This document shows, one piece after another, positions 10,576 through 22,700 of a stretch of 64,000 bases of DNA. The stretch comes from Pilatotrama ljubarskyi (lineage: Eukaryota > Basidiomycota > Agaricomycetes > Polyporales > Polyporaceae), in assembly GCA_022385805.1 (NCBI GenBank), contig MU277721.1, positions 174,323 through 238,322 on the forward strand, written 5' to 3'. The first letter of the stretch is position 1; each line of letters starts with the position of its first letter. Under the pieces are notes generated by a model, which was not told where the DNA came from, ran no database searches, and saw nothing but the letters and a program-made list of their open reading frames with translations. Made by a program: the position numbers and the translations under genes.

Positions 10576-12685
10576 ATGTCCGTCGAGAAGCATACGTCGT
10601 CTTTCGAAGAGAAGACTCCAAGCATCGAACGCGATGTCGTTGTCCATGCGGAGCCGGTCTCGCCCTCCGTCGAGGAGCGGAGGCTGGTAAGGAAGTTGGA
10701 CTGGCGCATCATGCCGATTGCATGCATCATGTACCTCTTTGCTTGTAAGCGTCGTAGGGTCCGCTTTACTCGAGGAACGGTCATTAACGCTTGCTACCTC
10801 CAGATCTCGACAGGTCAAACCTGGGGAACGCACGTCTGCAGGGACTCCCTCAGGACACACTGCACGGCGACCCGACAGGCGTGCTTTTCGATTGGGTCAA
10901 CTCCGCATTCTTCTTCTCATACGTGAGTGTCGATCCTCCGAGCACGTCTGTATGATGGATTCTGACACCGCACTCAGATCATCTGCCAAGTGCCAGCTAC
11001 GATCCTCTCCAAGCTCTTCCCGCCTCGCATCTGGCTGGGATGCGCGACCGTGGGCTGGGGCCTATGCTCGGTGCTGATGGTACGCTCCACGTTCCGCAGC
11101 TGGGAGCTCGACTATGACTGAACCTTCGCACTCAGTCCACGGCGTTCAATTTCCCTGGTCTACTCGTAGCGCGCATCGGACTTGGCGTCTTCGAAGCCGG
11201 CTTCGGGCCTGGCATCCCTCTCTACATGTGTGAGTACTCCGCGCCGCCGTCGTCATCTCCGCTCTCTTCCTGACATGACGCACCCAGCATTCTTCTACAC
11301 GAAAGAGGAGATGGGCATGCGCATGGCGTACTGGTTCGGCTTCGCCGCCGTCGCTGGCGCCTTCGGAGGCCTGATCGCATTCGGCATCCAGCACGTCCAC
11401 GCGGCGATCGCGAACTGGAAGCTGCTCTTCATCGTCGAAGGCGTACCGACAGTGCTCATTGGCCTTTTGTCGATGGTCATCCTGCCTAATCGGCCCGAGG
11501 AGACGAGCATGTTGAATGAGAAGGAGCGTGAGTTAGCCCTGGAGCGCGTAAATCGCGGCATCAGGGCGGATGTGGGAAGGACGATCACCACATGTAAGAA
11601 TATACTCCTGCTTCGGCGCGTGGCGGTTTCGCTGACCTATCAATAGCGCATATATATGCGGCTTTGAAGGACTGGAGGGTACGTTGCAGGAATCGCGTGC
11701 AGTCTCGCGGGGTCGCTCACTTTAGAATGCATAGATCTACGCTGCCGGGGTTCTGTACTTTGGCGCGAACTGCGCCCTCGCCTCGATATCCGCTTTCCTG
11801 CCGACCATCATCACTACGTTCGGTTACAGTACGTACGCAGCTCATCTGGACTGAACGCGGCCACTCACTCGGAGGCTCTGACTCTCTCAGCGAATGCGCT
11901 CGCACAGTTGCTCACCGTGCCTCCGTACGCCGTTGCTGCAGTGTACCTGTGCTTGACCTCGTACACCTCGGACCGTCTGCAAAGCCGTGGCATTTTCATT
12001 GCCGCAGCGAGTGCGCTCGCTGGCATCGGTTACGTGTGAGTACTCCGGCTATGCTCTGCGGCCTCGTTGCGTTGGCTTATGGTGCGCCCTCCATAGCCTG
12101 CTGCTCACCGTGCCCTCGAACAACCACGTGCGCTACTTTGCGACGTTCTGTATCACGAGCGGGACGTACACGACCATCGGCGTGATCATCGCGTGGTGTA
12201 TGTGTCGAGTCCTCCCTCCTCAAATGCCGTTAACCGTCTCGCTAACCTGGTGCCACAGTCGCTCACAATCTGGGATCTGAGACGAAGAAGGCTACTGGTA
12301 TCCCGATGTACATGGCCATCGGCCAGTGCGGCAGCATACTCGGGTCGCATTTGTATCCCAAGACGGATGGACCGCGGTACATGTAAGTCCTTGTAGGTCT
12401 CCTTTGGGCTCTCGCATGCTCACGCTTACTATCGCCGCTTGCAGCCGGGGCTTCGCCGTGACGTGCGCGCTGCAGTTCGTCGCCGCTCTCGCTGCGCTGG
12501 TCCTCACGATCTCATACCGCATCGAGAACAAGCGGAGAGACAGGAAGTATGGCAAGCCCGTTCCGGACGCGCCTGTCGATACGTCGGAGCTGGCAGACCA
12601 GGTACGCCCCGGCGACCACTCTGGATCGAGGAGTTGGAAGCTGACATATCTGCGAAAGGCACCGATGTTCCGCTATACTCCCTGA
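10576..12685 (+). CDS. MFS transporter, anion:cation symporter (Dal5/allantoate permease-like) family
   Basis: A plasma-membrane proton-coupled permease; family members carry organic anions such as allantoate, nicotinate, pantothenate or small peptides. The spliced protein starts MSVEKHTSSFEEKTPS with a cytoplasmic acidic leader, then KLDWRIMPIACIMYLFAYLD and RSNLGNARLQGL, the signature opening of this family. It continues with membrane segments such as ICQVPATILSKLFPPRIWLG, GLLVARIGLGVFEAGFGPG, FGFAAVAGAFGGLIAFGI and LLFIVEGVPTVLIGLLSMV. The second half includes MYMAIGQCGSILGSHLYP and FVAALAALVLTISYRIENK. About ten introns interrupt it, with consistent phases. The last exon gives APMFRYTP and TGA at 12683-12685, the FRY ending common in Dal5-type proteins. 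Twelve helices are expected and appear complete. The substrate is not predictable from sequence. Confidence 0.9.
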
Positions 12686-13190
12686 AGAAGCTTCCCTGGA
12701 TGCTAAGTAGTGCTGAGCTTCATGACGCATTGAGGATAGAGCTCGCCAATGTACGATAGGAATTCACGTGTAGCTCATAAGCCAATGTCACTCGAAACAA
12801 TTGAAGTCCACGCGCCATCCTGCAGTGAATGGAAACGTTCTCACCAGTCATTGTCCGACATCGCCACTTATAGCGGTTCGCGGGCTTCCTACGTTGCTCT
12901 CCGACGCTCCTTTGTGTATAGACAAGGAAGCTGAGGTCTTCGTGAGACGTCTGAGGAGTGAGGCTTGGTTGTTAGGCGAAATGCCGCCTAATTCCCATCA
13001 GTTAATTGAGTGGTCGGTTACATAAGCAACACCTTGATCACTTTTTCTCCTGCCTTGTCCGGCGACGACGTCCATCTCAGCTTCCGCGTCGTGCACGGCA
13101 GCGACGAGCATACCAAGGCTAAGGCTTATACCAGCGAGGACTCGGACCAGATATCCTCCCTTTCCTTCCTCTTGACCAGTCGGGCCCGCC
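12686..13190. other. Intergenic, promoter side of the RRM gene
   Basis: No coding frame with support. The last 100 bp before 13191 is CT-rich leader. Confidence 0.5.
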
Positions 13191-16100
13191 ATGTCGTCCG
13201 AGTACACCACCCCGCCCCCCGAAGCGCGACCGCAGCCGCACCCGTACCTGCACGAGCCACTGCTGTACATCACTGGCCTGCCACCGTACGTGAGAGACGA
13301 AGACCTCGCGGTCGCGTTCCAGACGTGCGCACCGTTCCGCCCGAACATTGCCCGGGATGGGTCGAACAAGCCGCTGTCGGGGACAATTGAGTTCAAGTAC
13401 CTCGAGAAAGGTGAGTAGGCGATCACTCCTCTAGGTTTTCGGTGCTATAGGATTGGATCCGGGGTCTTGCACGTCTGTTGTGGAGTGTATTGTGGCATTG
13501 CTGGGCCAGAAGCCAGAGCGTATGAGGGCGACGACGCTCGGTCTACAAGTCGGCTCCCTTCACGGAGGCAGGCCCCGTCGTTCGCCGTCTTCGAACTATA
13601 CAGAGAGCCCGGATTGATTTTTCTCCTGCTGTTGAATGGGGATCTCCAGGGTGGATACGTATCTTCAGCCAATCGCGCTGCATGAGAGCGTCGTACGCGT
13701 CGACGCGTCGATCGCTCGTAAGCTCCGTGCTGAAGGCCCCTATCTGGGACCAGATGACCATGCCGGCGATCACACCACTTGCGCCTTGGGAGTTCACGTT
13801 GCTGTGAGGCGAATGCTTCTGTGCGGTTGCTTGAACGCTTTCCAGTCGTGATGCCTGTGCACGCCACATTAGCACTCTCGGCGCTTCACATTCGTCACGC
13901 TCTGGCCGTGCATGTCCTCCTCGTTCTTTCATTATGCTCCATTAAGTAGACTACTGACACTCTGTTGCAGCCGAGAAGGCTCTCGCTACACTGCAAGGCC
14001 GCCCCATTCCCAACTTGCCGCAACCTGTATTGCTCACGCTCTCCCCATATCCATCGACGACCCCTCCAACACCTCTCCCGCCCCCGTCTGCATCTCCGCG
14101 TCTTGTCAAGCAGCTTCCTCCGGGCTACACTGACTCACAACTCTATGATCTCTTCCGACCCTTCGGCGCGCTCGCATCCGTACGGACACAAGCGCCCTTC
14201 GGCAAGGATACAGGTGTCGTTGAATTCTGGCGGGAGGAAGATGCCCGGGAGGCCGAGGAGGCGATGCACTGCGCGGAAGTCGAGGGTCAGAATATTGTCG
14301 TGCAAATATACCAGCCCCGTCGTGCAGGCGCCGCGTTGAGCGAGTTCAGTCCGAATGCGCCGTCCTTCGTCCCTACCGGCTCCGTGTTCCCGTACCCGGC
14401 GCAGGTGCGTTCACCGAAGACTGTGCGTGTGGTCTGGCCTTGAATGATGTTTTGAAATAGTACTCACCACCTCGCCAATCGCCTTATCCCCCGCGTCCCC
14501 TGTTTGTACATGGTCCCGGGCAACAGGTTCAGCTCGCGCCCTTGAGCGGTCCCGGATCGACGAGCCATAGCGGGCTCATCGACCCCTGCAACCTTTTCAT
14601 TAAAGTCAGTCCACAGTGCGAGTTGACGACTCGACGACATATGGCTGATCATACTGTAGAACCTCGATACGTCCATCGACTCCAACGGTCTGTTCTCGCA
14701 TTTCCGTCAGGTGAGCGTTGTGCTTGACGCAGCAACAGTCGCATACTCAGCTGTGGCCATACTAGTTTGGGCAAATCGTTAGGTAGGTGTACGCCGCAGT
14801 TTCTTTTGTACGGAGGTAACGGGTATTAATCGCCCTAGTGCGCGCGTCATGCGCAACGAACAAGGGGAGAGTCGCGGATTCGGGTTCGTATCCTACCAGA
14901 CTCCCGACCAAGGTATCTCAGGTTCAGCCTTCAGCATTCGCCTCTCCATGCTGACCCAACCAAGCCGCGGCTGCGATGAACGCGATGAACGGCGTCGTGA
15001 TTGGAACCAAGTCATTGGTGGTGCGTCTGCACGAGCCGAAGCAGCTACGGCAAGAGAAGCTTGCGCAACGCTTCGGCGGCCATAACGGGCATCCCCGCAG
15101 CAGCAGCGGCGCGACCAGTCCGACGGCGAGCGAAGCCGGCGAAAGCTACGCCGGGTGGCCGAGTCCGAGCAGCCATCCTGCCGTGCTGGGCTCTCCGACG
15201 ATGGGCTACCATGAGCGCCCTGACAGAGCTCGTCGCAGCTCTGGCAGCTTCTATCACGTATGTCCATGCCCTATCGTCAACTCGGGCTGCGCTGACATGG
15301 ATGGCTAGGCTGCACTCACGGGCACACTCAACTTGCCCATGCGCTACGACGATCTCTCGGCACTCTCCCCTGTCGTCCGCAAGGAGGTCCTCACGGGAGA
15401 GCTGAGCAGACGGATCAAGGGAATGGACGTCGTCTCCCCGGATGAGCTTGATACGGTCGTTCAGTCGATCGTGTCCCTCTCGCTCAGCGAGGTTGTCCAA
15501 GGCATTCAGGACCCTACCAAGCTCAACGAGCAGATCCAGGCTGCGAAGAAATCGCTGCACCCGGCCAAGATGTCCAAGTCGCCGTCGCCGTCACCCGCTG
15601 CTTCCCAAGATTCTCGGCTCTTGGACGCCGGTCCCAACGCGACTGCCTCTGCGCCCGATCATCCCTCAACGCCGCTTTCTATGCCGGCAACGCTTTCCAC
15701 TCCTCCGCGGACCGAGTCTCCGTCCGGCTCCCTCAGTGGGCCCCAGTCCGAGAAGGACAGGATGCACGCTGCCGTTAGCAGGCTCGAGTCGTCGCAGGTG
15801 GCAGAGCTCACGGACCTGCTTATGTCGCTGCCGAAGCGCGAGCGCGCCATGTGCCTCTTCAACGTCGAGGTGTTGCGTGCGAAGATCGCGGACGCCAAGC
15901 TCGTACTCGAGGTGGAGGAAGAAGAGGAGCAGACCCCCGCGGTAGCTACCGTGCCCGTGCCCCAGACCCCGCAAGCGCGCAAGGTCTCGACCGCCTCCTT
16001 CGACTCTCCGCAGACGCCGGATCTGTCGTCGCGTGGGCCGAGTGCCGCTGCGAGCCCGACTCCCGCGACGCCTAGCGCGCCCTCGTCCGGGCCTGCAACT

Positions 16101-16557
16101 ACGCAGGTGCACACGATCGCATCGCTGGCTCGGCTGCCTGCGTCGGAGATCATCAGGCTTGTCAACTCGTCGTCCGTCACTGGCTTGCCGCTGCCGAAGG
16201 CGGACCCTATGGTCGTGAAGGCCACGGACGAATTCATCGACAGTCTCCAGGACAAGCCCATCAACCAGCAGAAGCAGCAGCTGGGTGACAAGCTGTGCGT
16301 AGTCTCCCCATAATTGTTTGTGGGCGGTATTGACGGTTATTTAGCTGGCGTGTCGTGAAAGCGTTCGGTATCAAGGGCGCTGTGAGTCTACACATTGTTC
16401 TGACGGTGAAGTAGACTCACGTTTTCGTCTGTAGCCCAAAATCACGATTGCGCTCTTGGACCAGGATGATCTCCGTCCGCTCGCGCACCTGATGAACAGC
16501 TACCCGTCTGTGCTCAAGGAGAAGGCACTCCTCGTCCAAGCCGCTCAGAACAAGTGA
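13191..16557 (+). CDS. RNA-binding protein with three RRMs and a divergent C-terminal MLLE (PABC) domain
   Basis: Cytoplasmic poly(A)-binding-protein-like RNA-binding protein. RRM1 starts PLLYITGLPPYVRDEDLA; RRM2 starts RLVKQLPPGYTDSQLYDLF; RRM3 has RNP2-type LFIKNL and RNP1-type RGFGFVSY. A Ser/Pro/Thr-rich linker follows, with a helix around ELSRRIKGMDVVSPDELD. The last exons join into QQKQQLGDKLWRVVKAFGI and PKITIALLDQDDLRPLAHLM, matching the layout of the MLLE domain (QKQxLGexLyp, KITGMLLE) but with KITIALLD replacing KITGMLLE. TGA is at 16555-16557. Canonical Pab1 has four RRMs and the KITGMLLE core, so this is a paralogue, not Pab1. Intron 1 (13411-13970) is 560 nt, about ten times the local norm. 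MLLE domains bind PAM2 peptides; whether this variant does is unknown. Confidence 0.82.
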
Positions 16558-17461
16558 TCTCCGATATCTCGAAACATTTCTCCGTAATCGTCAAGTCGTG
16601 CCTTGCTTCCATCTCCCTACTAATGTCCGCGTTTACACCCGCTGTTCCTTCTTGCTTCCCCCGTTCATTGATCTCGGCATACCTTCAGGATCGCATACCT
16701 CGCCAAGGTAGACTCGCGGATTCCTTTTTCTGCTCTTCTCATTACACCCAGTCGTCTATACCGTTCCCGTAGTCTCCCGCGGAAAGTCGCATTGTTGGTT
16801 ATATACCACGCCCAGGCCCAATTCCCCCCAACATATCATTCTCTCTCTTGCCTCTTGCTGTCTCGCGTCCGCGTCCGCACCTGCCCTGCTTACCGTCACT
16901 GCTCGTTCCCACACGCTTCCCATACAGTTTTACGTACATCCTCGTTACGACTTTGACGACCGTCCCGTTTCTCTTGTTCTGAACCCTCCGTACTTACTGC
17001 CGTACTAACTGTAGGGCCCTCGACTCCAAATGATGAATACCGAGATTGTCGCTGGGCCTAATGCAGTCGTGTGCGGAGTGCTTCCGTCTCGATGCCCGGC
17101 TGCAACCATGGTGCGACGTCTCTATGAGAGAGCAAACGCTGGCTGGACCTGGAGTCCCTGGGCCGCTCACCGAATTCAGATGACACGGAACGGGCGTTGG
17201 CTTCCCGCCATGCAGTGGCGGTGCAAATGGCACACTGCGATTGGCGGATCTGCAAAAACCAAATGTCGTGCGGTTCCCCGGCGCCTAACCTCCGCTACGA
17301 GCTTGCATCGCGCGTCTATTATAAAAAGTCGCCCCATCCACCACGCTCATTACCCCCACGCTCCTTACCCCCCTCCCACCTCCTCGCTGTGCGTTTCTGC
17401 TCGCTGATTTTGGTCGACGTGCGTCAAGGCTTATTTGACTTCCGTGTTTTGCAGGTTCAAC
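16558..17461. other. Intergenic: RRM gene 3' side and ERG6 promoter
   Basis: Pyrimidine-rich sequence at 16560-16990 is probably 3' UTR. No gene is seen. A TATA box at 17320-17327 and a pyrimidine-rich leader precede ERG6. Confidence 0.5.
17320..17327 (+). promoter_or_regulatory. TATA box of ERG6
   Basis: TATAAAAA lies 135 bp upstream of the ERG6 ATG in otherwise GC-rich sequence. The leader between it and the ATG may contain a short 5' UTR intron ending in TTTTGCAG at 17453. Confidence 0.55.
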
Positions 17462-18710
17462 ATGGCACCCGTTGCTTCCGAGTCCACTGCCCACGCCGAC
17501 GGTCGCGTCGGCAGGCGCATCGAGAACTACACCGCCTTCTGGCAGAAGGACGTGAGCAAGGAGGCCGACCAGGACACGGAGAACCGTCTCGCCAACTACA
17601 CGGACGTCATCAACGGTGCGTGTCTTACTGCCCATTTCACGTGTATGCGCTGGCGCTCAACGGAACACGCGCATAGGGTACTACGACGGCGCGACGAGCC
17701 TGTACGAGTACGGCTGGGGCACGTCCTTCCACTTCTCGCGCTACTACAAGGGCGAGAGCTTCTACCAAGCGCTCGCGCGGCATGAGCACTACCTCGCGTT
17801 CAAGATGAACCTGAAGCCGGGCATGCGCGTGCTTGACGTCGGGTGCGGCATCGGCGGGCCCGCGCGCGAGATCGCGCAGTTCGCAGACGTGCAGATCGTC
17901 GGGCTGAACAACAACGAGTACCAGGTCGGCCGCGCGCGCAAGCTCACGAAGCAGGCGGGGCTCGAGAACCAGGTGACGTACACCGTGGGCGACTTCATGA
18001 AGCTCGCGGAGCAGTTTGGCGAGAACTCGTTCGACGCCGTGTACGCGATCGAGGCGACCGTGCATGCGCCGTCGTGGGAGGGCGTGTATGGCGAGATCCA
18101 GAAGGTGTTGAAGCCTGGAGGAGTGGTATGTTTTCTCGCTGTCGTTGCTCGTGTTGGTTCGGGGTTCTGATGAGGCTTTTGCAGTTCGGTGTCTACGAAT
18201 GGTGCATGACGGACAAGTGGGACCCGTCGATCCCTTCGCACAAGGAGGTCGCGCACGAGATTGAAATCGGAAACGGCATCCCCGAGATGCGTCCCCTCGC
18301 CAAGGCGCGCGAGGCGATCCTCAAGGTCGGCTTCCAGATTGAGCACGAGGAGGACCTCGCCGACCGCCCCGACCCGATCCCTTGGTACTACCCGCTCGAG
18401 GGCGACATCCGCAAGGCGCAGACGCTCTGGGACGTGTTCACCGTGTGGCGGATGAGCAGCAGCGGCAAGTTCGTTACCCATCACGGGTTGTGGGCGATCG
18501 AGAAGCTCGGGCTCGTGCCGAAGGGCACCTGGGAGGTCGGCGAGACGTTGAAGATCGCTGCGGATGCGCTCGTTAAGAGCGGCCGGGAAAAGGTGCGTCC
18601 CGCTCATCTCGCGACTGCGCAGGTCAGAATCAATGGCTGATCGCCCTGTCTGGTTGCAGCTGTTCACGCCGATGTACCTGGTCGTCTCGAGGAAGCCTGC
18701 TCAAAACTGA
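17462..18710 (+). CDS. ERG6: Sterol C24-methyltransferase
   Basis: Transfers a methyl group from S-adenosylmethionine to C24 of the sterol side chain (zymosterol to fecosterol) in ergosterol synthesis, at the ER and lipid droplets. It begins [32 protein letters not shown] and then [15 protein letters not shown] and [10 protein letters not shown] form the family's N-terminal signature. The SAM-binding motif I is [18 protein letters not shown], followed by [23 protein letters not shown] and [12 protein letters not shown] complete the Rossmann core. The C-terminal sterol-methyltransferase domain includes [12 protein letters not shown] and ends [16 protein letters not shown] with TGA at 18708-18710. 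Three short introns are visible. Length and all motifs are normal for a working enzyme. It sits next to CYP505 but is a single housekeeping-type gene, so I do not assign it to a cluster. Confidence 0.95.
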
Positions 18711-19716
18711 TCGGCGCGTTGCCGCAGCCTGCGGGTGCCTACTTTAGAGTCCGTCGTCGTGCTATTCTAGACATATAGATACCCCCATGTAATGTCATCT
18801 TCGAGGATGCTTGCTTTACTGCTTCTTTCCGGGCTACATATACGCGGCTGTGCTGTACAAGGCTGTTGTGGAACAGGTTCAAGGATCCTACGTCTTCAAC
18901 AATGTTCCCCCGATTGGATTGATCGTCGGCCGGCGTCCTTGGATGTCGATGAGTGATTTAGACTGTTGGATGTGCGCTCCGCTCGCTACGGGGCCATGCT
19001 ACGGCTTCCCAGAGGAACGTCACTTGAACACGCCCCGTTGGACATCGGACAACGTTCGCTCCGGTTGCTCACTTGGATGCCTCTGAAGTAGAGATCATCG
19101 AACCCTTGGCATTCTCTACCAGGTACGCCCACTGCGCTGCGACGACCTCCATCGTTCTGCGAGCTCTCGTTGTTTCTCATCCCAGCACTGACGTTGGCAT
19201 CTTTGCAGAGGCATCTGCTGTCGATGTCGGCGTTGCTCGCTCCGACGTCCATCACACCTAGACCAACTGATCCATCAGTAACTGAATGCTGCGCCTCGGA
19301 AGACCGCGCTGATCGTCAGACCCCCGCTCGCCTCCACTCCGCGCGATGAACACGACCGACGGAGAACGTCCACTCCGAGTCGAGTACTCACGGCGTACGG
19401 CCACACCCGTCTTCTCCGAGACGCGTCTGGCGCGAATCAACTGATGTTACACCAACAGCTGCGCCTCGTCGAGACACGCGAATTGAAATGAATGGCGCGA
19501 GGACCGCGTAAGTACATATACAAGATGTCCGGCGCGACGCTGCGTCCGGGAATCCCTCGACAGAACCTTGCCCGGCGAATTCGAAGTTGACCTTCAGCGG
19601 AGTTCGCGTCCGCTCGCCAGCACACCTGCACCTCTTCGCTTTTCTCATAAGCACACGAGCTCTCTTGCACGCGACCTACGACCTACGACCTAGCACGCAC
19701 GACGACCAGGACGACG
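18711..19716. other. Intergenic between ERG6 and the P450 gene
   Basis: Only short frames; the 33-codon frame at about 19345-19443 has no support. No RNA gene or repeat recognised. Confidence 0.5.
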
Positions 19717-22700
19717 ATGACGACCCCCATCCCTTCCCCGCCCGCGCTGCCCTTCCTAGGGCACGTTACCCAGATAGACAGGGAGATTCCGCAGAACACG
19801 TTCGATCTGCTCGCGGACCAGTACGGAGAGATATACCAGCTCAACCTGATAAGTGAGTGACTATATGCGAGTTCCCCACCTTCCTGAGGCTGACGAGACG
19901 CTCGCAGCGAGAACGACGATATTTGTGGCGTCGTACGAGTTGCAGCAAGAGCTCTCGAATGAGAAGCGTTTCCAAAAGACCGTTATTGGTGCCATGGAAC
20001 AAGTGCGGAACAGCATGGGCGACGGCCTGTTCACCGTAAGTGTTCAGGCTCCACGTATGCGCCTCCACGAGCTAAGCCATATTTCGCAGGCATATCCGGG
20101 TGAGGAGAATTGGGGCATCGCGCGTAAGTATACGAGGGATTACATCCGACAGAACAGACGCTCACCGCCACGGCCTGCGATAGACCGTCTGCTCATGCCG
20201 GCATTCAGCACCGCGAAAGTGCGCGACATGTTTGATGACATGGTCGACATCGCCTCGCAGATGCTCACGAAGTGGGAGAGGTGAGTTCTGCGGATTCTTG
20301 CTGCAAGAAGAGTAAACTGACCGTATGCTGGCAGATTCGGGCCTCGGCACGTCATCGACCCATCCGAGGACTTCACGAGGCTCGCGTTCGACACGATCAC
20401 TTTATGCGCGATGTCCTATCGGTGAGCCCCATTCATTCAAAAGACTGCTCGCGTCGCCGAGGCGGCTGTCTTTGCTCGCTAACCGTGATTATGACCAGCC
20501 TGAACACCTTCTACTCGGTAAGTACCCCGCGCATATGTATATGCGCGTCGCCGTGGAGCGTGGAGCTCACGTCTGCGCCGTCAAGGAACAAACGCACCCA
20601 TTCGTGCAGGCCATGGCAGACTTCCTCGCTGAGTGCGGGCGGCGCGCGAACCGACCGCCACTTGTCGGCGCGTTCATGCGCGGCGCGAACGCCAAGTACG
20701 AGGAGGACATGAAGACTATGGACAAGCTCGTGAACGAATGTAGGGTCAAGTTCACTTGAAACATCGTTAAGGAGGCTGACGACTGTGAGCGCAGTGATTG
20801 AGGACCACAAGAAGAACCCGACGGAGAAGCAGGATCTTCTGAGTATCATGCTGAACGGCGTTGATCATAAGACTGGGAAGAAGTTGTCTGATGACAGCAT
20901 CCGTAAGAACGTGAGTGCGGGCGTCTGTCCTGGAGTTCGCGATAATGACGCCAAGTTGCAGCTCATCACGTTCCTCGTAGCCGGTATGTTTTCTCTGCAG
21001 TTGGGAAAGCGAGAGTATGCAGTCGTACTGACCAACTTCACAATAATGAAGGCCACGAGACGACCTCAGGTGCGTCGCGCTCCACACTCAGCCGTTCACA
21101 TCGACCCTCTGACGTGAGAACCCCACAGGGCTCCTCACCTTCACGCTCTACTACCTCTGCAAGCACCCCGAAGCCATGCGCAAGCTCCGCGAAGAGGTCG
21201 ACTCTGTACTCGGTGGAGAGCCCATCGAGCTCGCGCACATCGGCCAGCTCAAGTACACGTCTGCCTGTCTGCGCGAGGCGCTCCGCCTCAGCCCGCCTGC
21301 GACGGGGCGCACGGTGCGTGCGCTGGAGGACACGACGATCGGCGGGGGAAAGTATGCTGTCCCGAAAGATGCGGTGTTGGCCATCATGACGGCGAAGTGC
21401 CAGATGGACCCAAAGGTCTGGGGTGAGGATGTGAGTAGCATTGCGCGACTGACGAATTGGGCAAGGGTTGGCTGATGGGAGTGTGGGTGTAGGCGAGGGA
21501 GTTCAAACCTGAGCGGGTGTATGGGGAGAACTTCGAGAAGCTACCCGTAAGTCGTCTGCTGATTCTCTAAGACATCCGAACGCAGGCTGAATACGTTCCT
21601 GTAGCCCAATGCATGGCAGCCATTCGGTTACGGTATGCGTGCCTGCATTGTAAGGGGTTTTTGTCCCAGCGTGCTCAACTGCCAAGTCTGAGCAAGGACA
21701 TATTCTAGGGTCGTCCGTTCGCCTGGCAAGAAGCGCACATCGCCCTCGCGTCACTCATCCAGAAGTTCGACATCGTCATGCATGACCCATCCTACACCCT
21801 CGAGCTCAAGCAAACCATGACCATTAAGCCCAAGGGGTTCTACATCCACGCGATCCCGCGCAAACGCTCCTCCTCACCCGTTGCCGTCTCGTTGTCCTCA
21901 GCGCTGGTCGGCGCGCCGTCGATGCCTTCGAAGTCCTACTCCGTGTCCAGCAGCGAGAATGGTGACGTGAAAGCCAAAGCGGAGCCGCGGCAGAAGTTGT
22001 ACGTCGTGTATGGCTCGAATACCGGCACGTCGCAGACGTTCGCGCAGAGGATTGCTAGTGATGCTCCATCTCATGGTATGTCTCGTGTGCGTTTCCACCC
22101 GATGCGAGCTTGAAATCGCGCGTGTATATAGGCTTCAAGGCGTCGTTGGGAACCCTCGACTCCATCACCGAACATGTCCCAACCGATGGCCCACTCATCG
22201 TCGTGACCGCCTCATTCGAAGGTCTGTGGCACGTGTCATCGACTAGGGTCTCCGACCAAGTTTTGACCCTGTGCTTCTTTATAGGCGAGCCGGCCGACAA
22301 CGCCGCGCACTTCTTCGAGTGGTTGCAGAGCCTGAACGGAAACGAGATGGAGAACGTCAAATTTGCCGTGTTCGGGTGCGGGAACCGAGACTGGGTGAGA
22401 ACCTACCAGCGCGTGCCGACGATCATCGACGCTGCGCTCGAGGAGCGTGGCGCGAAGAGGCTGCATGAACGCGGGGCTGGAGACGCCCAGGCTGCGGAAT
22501 TTTTCCAAGCGTTCGATGAGTGGGAGCGACAATTGTGGAAGAAGCTAGCCGAGGTCGGTCATCCTACCTCCCGGTGCGACATGCTCAGGACTTATGAAGA
22601 CTTGAACCTCAGGAGTACGGCATAGCGGTTGATGACCATGCCACGCCGGCGAGCGGCATTCACATGAAGATTGTCGATCTCGGGACCTCTAGGGCTGCAG

